Assembly: GCA_025359005.1 (NCBI GenBank)
Contig: JANYHP010000399.1
Coordinates: 1 to 8,085, forward strand
Direction: 5' to 3'
DNA length: 8,085 bases
From: Hyphomicrobiaceae bacterium
Lineage (GTDB): Bacteria > Pseudomonadota > Alphaproteobacteria > Rhizobiales > Hyphomicrobiaceae
Of the stretch, positions 6,281 through 8,085 are shown in pieces. Under the pieces are notes generated by a model. The model was not told the origin of the DNA. It did not search any database and worked only from the letters and a program-made list of their open reading frames with translations. How positions within the stretch are numbered: the stretch's first letter is position 1; every line of letters starts with the position of its first letter. Made by a program: the position numbers and the translations under genes.

Positions 6281-7525
6281 TCAGCCCATCAATGCCCGGG
6301 TGACCGCCGCGAAAGCGGGCAGCGTTACCGGATCGTTGCCGACGTTGCCCGCGACCGGATGCGAAGCATAGCGCGCAACAACGACCTCGGCCTTGGGATC
6401 GATGTAGATCGACTGGCCATGGATGCCGCGCGCCATGATGACCCCGTGGGCGTCGTGGCTGACCCACCATTGATTATGATAGGACCAGCCGGGCAGCGTC
6501 GGATAAGTCTCACGTGAGAACTTGGCCGGATCGGCACCGCGCGCAATCTCGTCGACGACGGCCGCCTGCACGATCTGTCGGCCGTTGAAGTGACCCCTGT
6601 TGCGCATCATCTCGCCGAAGCGCGCGAGATCCCTTAGCGTCGTGTTGAGGCCACCGCCGGCGAACTCAATTCCAAGACGGTCGACCGTTATGTAGGCGTC
6701 CTCCTCCGCGCCGAGCGGCTGCCATAGGCGCTCTGACAACACCTGTGCGAATGGCTGCCGCGTGACGCGACGGACGATCCACGCCAGTACATCTGTGTTC
6801 ACGGTTCGATAATTGAACGCCTCACCATGCGCCCCGAGCTTTTGCACGGTCGTCAGGTATTCGAGCAGGGACGTGGGCGCGGTCCCGGGCTCTGGCGGCG
6901 ACGTGCCGACCGCACGGCGCATGGCGACGACGTCTGATTTCGGATCGTTATAGACCTCCGTGAAGGCAATGCCGGTCGTCATGTCCATGACCTGTTGGAT
7001 GCGCGCGTCGGCGAACCCGCACTTTGCCATTTCGGGGACGTACGCGACGACGGGCGCTTGCGGATCAATCCGTCCTTCAGCGACCAGCATCCCCGCCAGC
7101 ACGCCCGTGAAGGATTTCGTCACCGACATGGCAATGTGTTGCTGGTGCGGCGCCAGCGCCCCGAAGTACCGTTCGTAGACAATGCGCCCGCGATGCAGCA
7201 CCACGATGCCGTCCGCATATGTCAGCGCCAACGCTTCGCCGAACGTGATCGTGCGCCCGTCGCCGAGGGCGACCGGAATACGGCTCAGATCCTGCTCGCT
7301 CACCAAAAAGGACGAGGCAGGCGCCGATCCCCGCCAGACCGACTTGGTCGGTAGGAACTGACGGAAATTGCTGAACGACCAGCGCGACTGGGGAAACTGC
7401 CTAAACGACCCGTCGGCGTATGTGATGGCAACGGCAGGCGACGGCGGAAACCCTTGCATCCAGCCGAGGCGCTCAGGCTCGCTCGATTGCGCATCGAGCG
7501 CGTGCGGCGCCGACGGTGTCGACAT
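6281..7525 (-). CDS. Serine hydrolase, beta-lactamase family (6-aminohexanoate-dimer hydrolase type)
   Basis: A 414-residue serine hydrolase of the class C beta-lactamase/esterase fold. SVTK gives the nucleophile Ser134 and general base Lys137 (S-x-x-K) inside MSVTKSFTGVLAGML. FNYRTVNTDVLAWI supplies Tyr239 as the second motif. ARGIHGQSIYIDP, with His369-Gly370, stands where penicillin-binding proteins have K-T-G. This His-Gly form and the downstream layout resemble NylB-type 6-aminohexanoate-dimer hydrolases and related esterases rather than resistance beta-lactamases. The natural substrate is unknown. There is no signal peptide, so it is probably cytoplasmic. About 100 residues precede the catalytic domain. 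The frame stays open upstream to 7684, but the ATG at 7525 is preferred because GGGAG lies 10 bases before it and the upstream codons are arginine-rich and unlike protein. It is convergent with the peroxiredoxin-like gene. Confidence 0.88.
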   Translation of the reverse strand: MSTPSAPHALDAQSSEPERLGWMQGFPPSPAVAITYADGSFRQFPQSRWSFSNFRQFLPTKSVWRGSAPASSFLVSEQDLSRIPVALGDGRTITFGEALALTYADGIVVLHRGRIVYERYFGALAPHQQHIAMSVTKSFTGVLAGMLVAEGRIDPQAPVVAYVPEMAKCGFADARIQQVMDMTTGIAFTEVYNDPKSDVVAMRRAVGTSPPEPGTAPTSLLEYLTTVQKLGAHGEAFNYRTVNTDVLAWIVRRVTRQPFAQVLSERLWQPLGAEEDAYITVDRLGIEFAGGGLNTTLRDLARFGEMMRNRGHFNGRQIVQAAVVDEIARGADPAKFSRETYPTLPGWSYHNQWWVSHDAHGVIMARGIHGQSIYIDPKAEVVVARYASHPVAGNVGNDPVTLPAFAAVTRALMG

Positions 7526-7829
7526 GGCTTTGATGCTCCCGGATCGAGGGGTTTTTGGAACGTTCCCACGGGGACTGCGCAGACGCAATGTCGGCATGTG
7601 CACAAGCGTGCTTGCTGCGACCGACATGACCTCGTGACGCTGCAGCCAAACAGCCGACAAAGGAGCGCCGACGCGACGGGGCACAGCAAGAAGTCGCTAC
7701 GCGACAGCTCGCTTCGGCGGGAGTAAGAGCCGCGGCGGCGGTAACCAATTGAGCGACGAGGAGTAACGGGGCGGGGAGGCCCCTGCTGAGGATCGAGGTC
7801 CCTTGAACCTCACTCAGGAGAAGCTCCCC
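7526..7829. other. Divergent intergenic region with probable end of a mobile element
   Basis: These 304 bases lie upstream of both the hydrolase (minus) and the recombinase remnant (plus). GGGAG (CTCCC at 7536-7540 on the plus strand) is the hydrolase ribosome site. GTCGC-TAC-GCGAC (7693-7705) and GGGGC-N6-GCCCC (7769-7784) are short hairpins. One end of the degraded insertion should lie between about 7690 and 7800, but no terminal repeat or target duplication was recognised. This fits the IS91 family, which makes no target duplication. Confidence 0.4.
7787..7817 (+). promoter_or_regulatory. Bipartite hairpin overlapping the recombinase ribosome site
   Basis: CTGAG (7787-7791) pairs with CTCAG (7813-7817), and inside it GAGGT (7796-7800) pairs with ACCTC (7807-7811) around a 6-base loop. 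The right arm covers the start of AGGAG (7816-7820), the ribosome site 9 bases before the ATG at 7830. A competing small hairpin, GGAG-AAG-CTCC (7817-7827), uses the same bases. This could limit translation, or be part of the element's end structure. Confidence 0.35.
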
Positions 7830-7937
7830 ATGAGCGATACTATCACCATCAGTCCGCTGCGCCAGCGCATGATCGACGGACATCGGTTAGGGTTCGCGCT
7901 GCTGCTGTGCGGGGCTGTTCGACATAAGCTGCGCTGA
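7830..7937 (+). pseudogene. Remnant of an IS91-associated tyrosine recombinase (first ~15 codons)
   Basis: The frame opens with MSDTITISPLRQRMID behind a good ribosome site (AGGAG, 9 bases upstream) and stops after 35 codons. I recognise MSDTITISPLRQRMI as the N-terminus of the roughly 300-residue site-specific integrase that accompanies IS91-family transposases. Family members continue E/D-D-M-T-A-R-K. Here the next bases read GACGGACAT, which would match that continuation if one C (7877) were removed, after which similarity stops and a TAG follows in the shifted frame. The remaining 20 codons (GHRLGF and onward) show no recombinase features. The core domain and the catalytic Arg-His-Arg-Tyr residues are absent, so the product cannot be active. 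Identification rests on recall of the family's N-terminus, not on a search. Confidence 0.68.
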
Positions 7938-8085
7938 CCAGCCGACCGGCAGGATCGCGGCGAGTTTCGTTGTTCCTTTTTTGTTCAATGCATTTTTTGT
8001 AATAGCGGCGCTACCGCCATTGAGTTATCAGGCTACTCGCCCCACATTCTTGCCGTCGCCGCACCCGGCGGCTCAGATTCGCGGA
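7938..8085. other. AT-rich gene-free tail at the window edge
   Basis: No gene start was seen on either strand. The stretch 7970-8003 has two T6 runs in otherwise GC-rich DNA. TCAATG (7985-7990) and CATTGA (8018-8023) are inverted arms around a small GCGG-CGCTA-CCGC hairpin. This could be the other end of the degraded insertion, a promoter region, or a transcript end. The window stops too soon to tell. Confidence 0.4.

Noticed and set aside
7526..7684. Longer N-terminus for the serine hydrolase, starting at 7684
   Set aside because: The ATG at 7525 has a good ribosome site. The added 53 residues are basic and low in protein character, and do not form a convincing signal peptide.
7473..7883. 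136-codon minus-strand frame over the hydrolase start and the recombinase remnant
   Set aside because: It overlaps two better-supported features and its translation shows no family features.

Overview
The window is GC-rich DNA with ordinary, complete bacterial genes. It most likely comes from an alphaproteobacterium of the Hyphomicrobiales (a Bradyrhizobium/Sinorhizobium-like lineage). This is inferred from GC-rich third codon positions, the GTG starts, and above all the gene at 3382-5091, whose architecture matches the redox-regulated adenylate cyclase CyaC of Sinorhizobium meliloti. No rRNA, tRNA or CRISPR array was found.

Left part (1-2154): the last 19 codons of an unidentified + strand gene end at 62. 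A secreted cupin protein (87-581, minus) converges on it. A 426-base spacer with no believable gene separates the cupin from an adenosine deaminase (1008-2084, plus, GTG start with a strong Shine-Dalgarno site).

Middle (2155-5899): a ten-helix EamA-type transporter (minus) converges on the deaminase. It is divergent from the cyclase across a 258-base region. That region holds three copies of a 14-bp tandem repeat lying on the transporter's start codon, a perfect inverted repeat, and a three-codon mini-ORF with a strong ribosome site. The 569-residue cyclase joins a six-helix, histidine-bearing membrane anchor resembling diheme succinate dehydrogenase cytochrome b, a [2Fe-2S] ferredoxin domain and a class III cyclase catalytic domain. 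It should turn the redox state of the quinone pool into cAMP. A peroxiredoxin-like thiol protein follows 103 bases later on the same strand, which suggests, but does not prove, a shared redox theme.

Right part (5900-8085): a 381-base spacer with several hairpins lies between the peroxiredoxin-like gene and a convergent serine hydrolase of the beta-lactamase/6-aminohexanoate-dimer hydrolase type (6281-7525, minus). Beyond it is a mobile-element scar: the ribosome site and first ~15 codons of the tyrosine recombinase that accompanies IS91-family transposases. Homology then breaks off, and an AT-rich, gene-free tail runs to the window edge.

The strongest candidate for a second look is the cyclase and its neighbourhood. 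The rest is ordinary chromosomal housekeeping and accessory content plus one degraded insertion.
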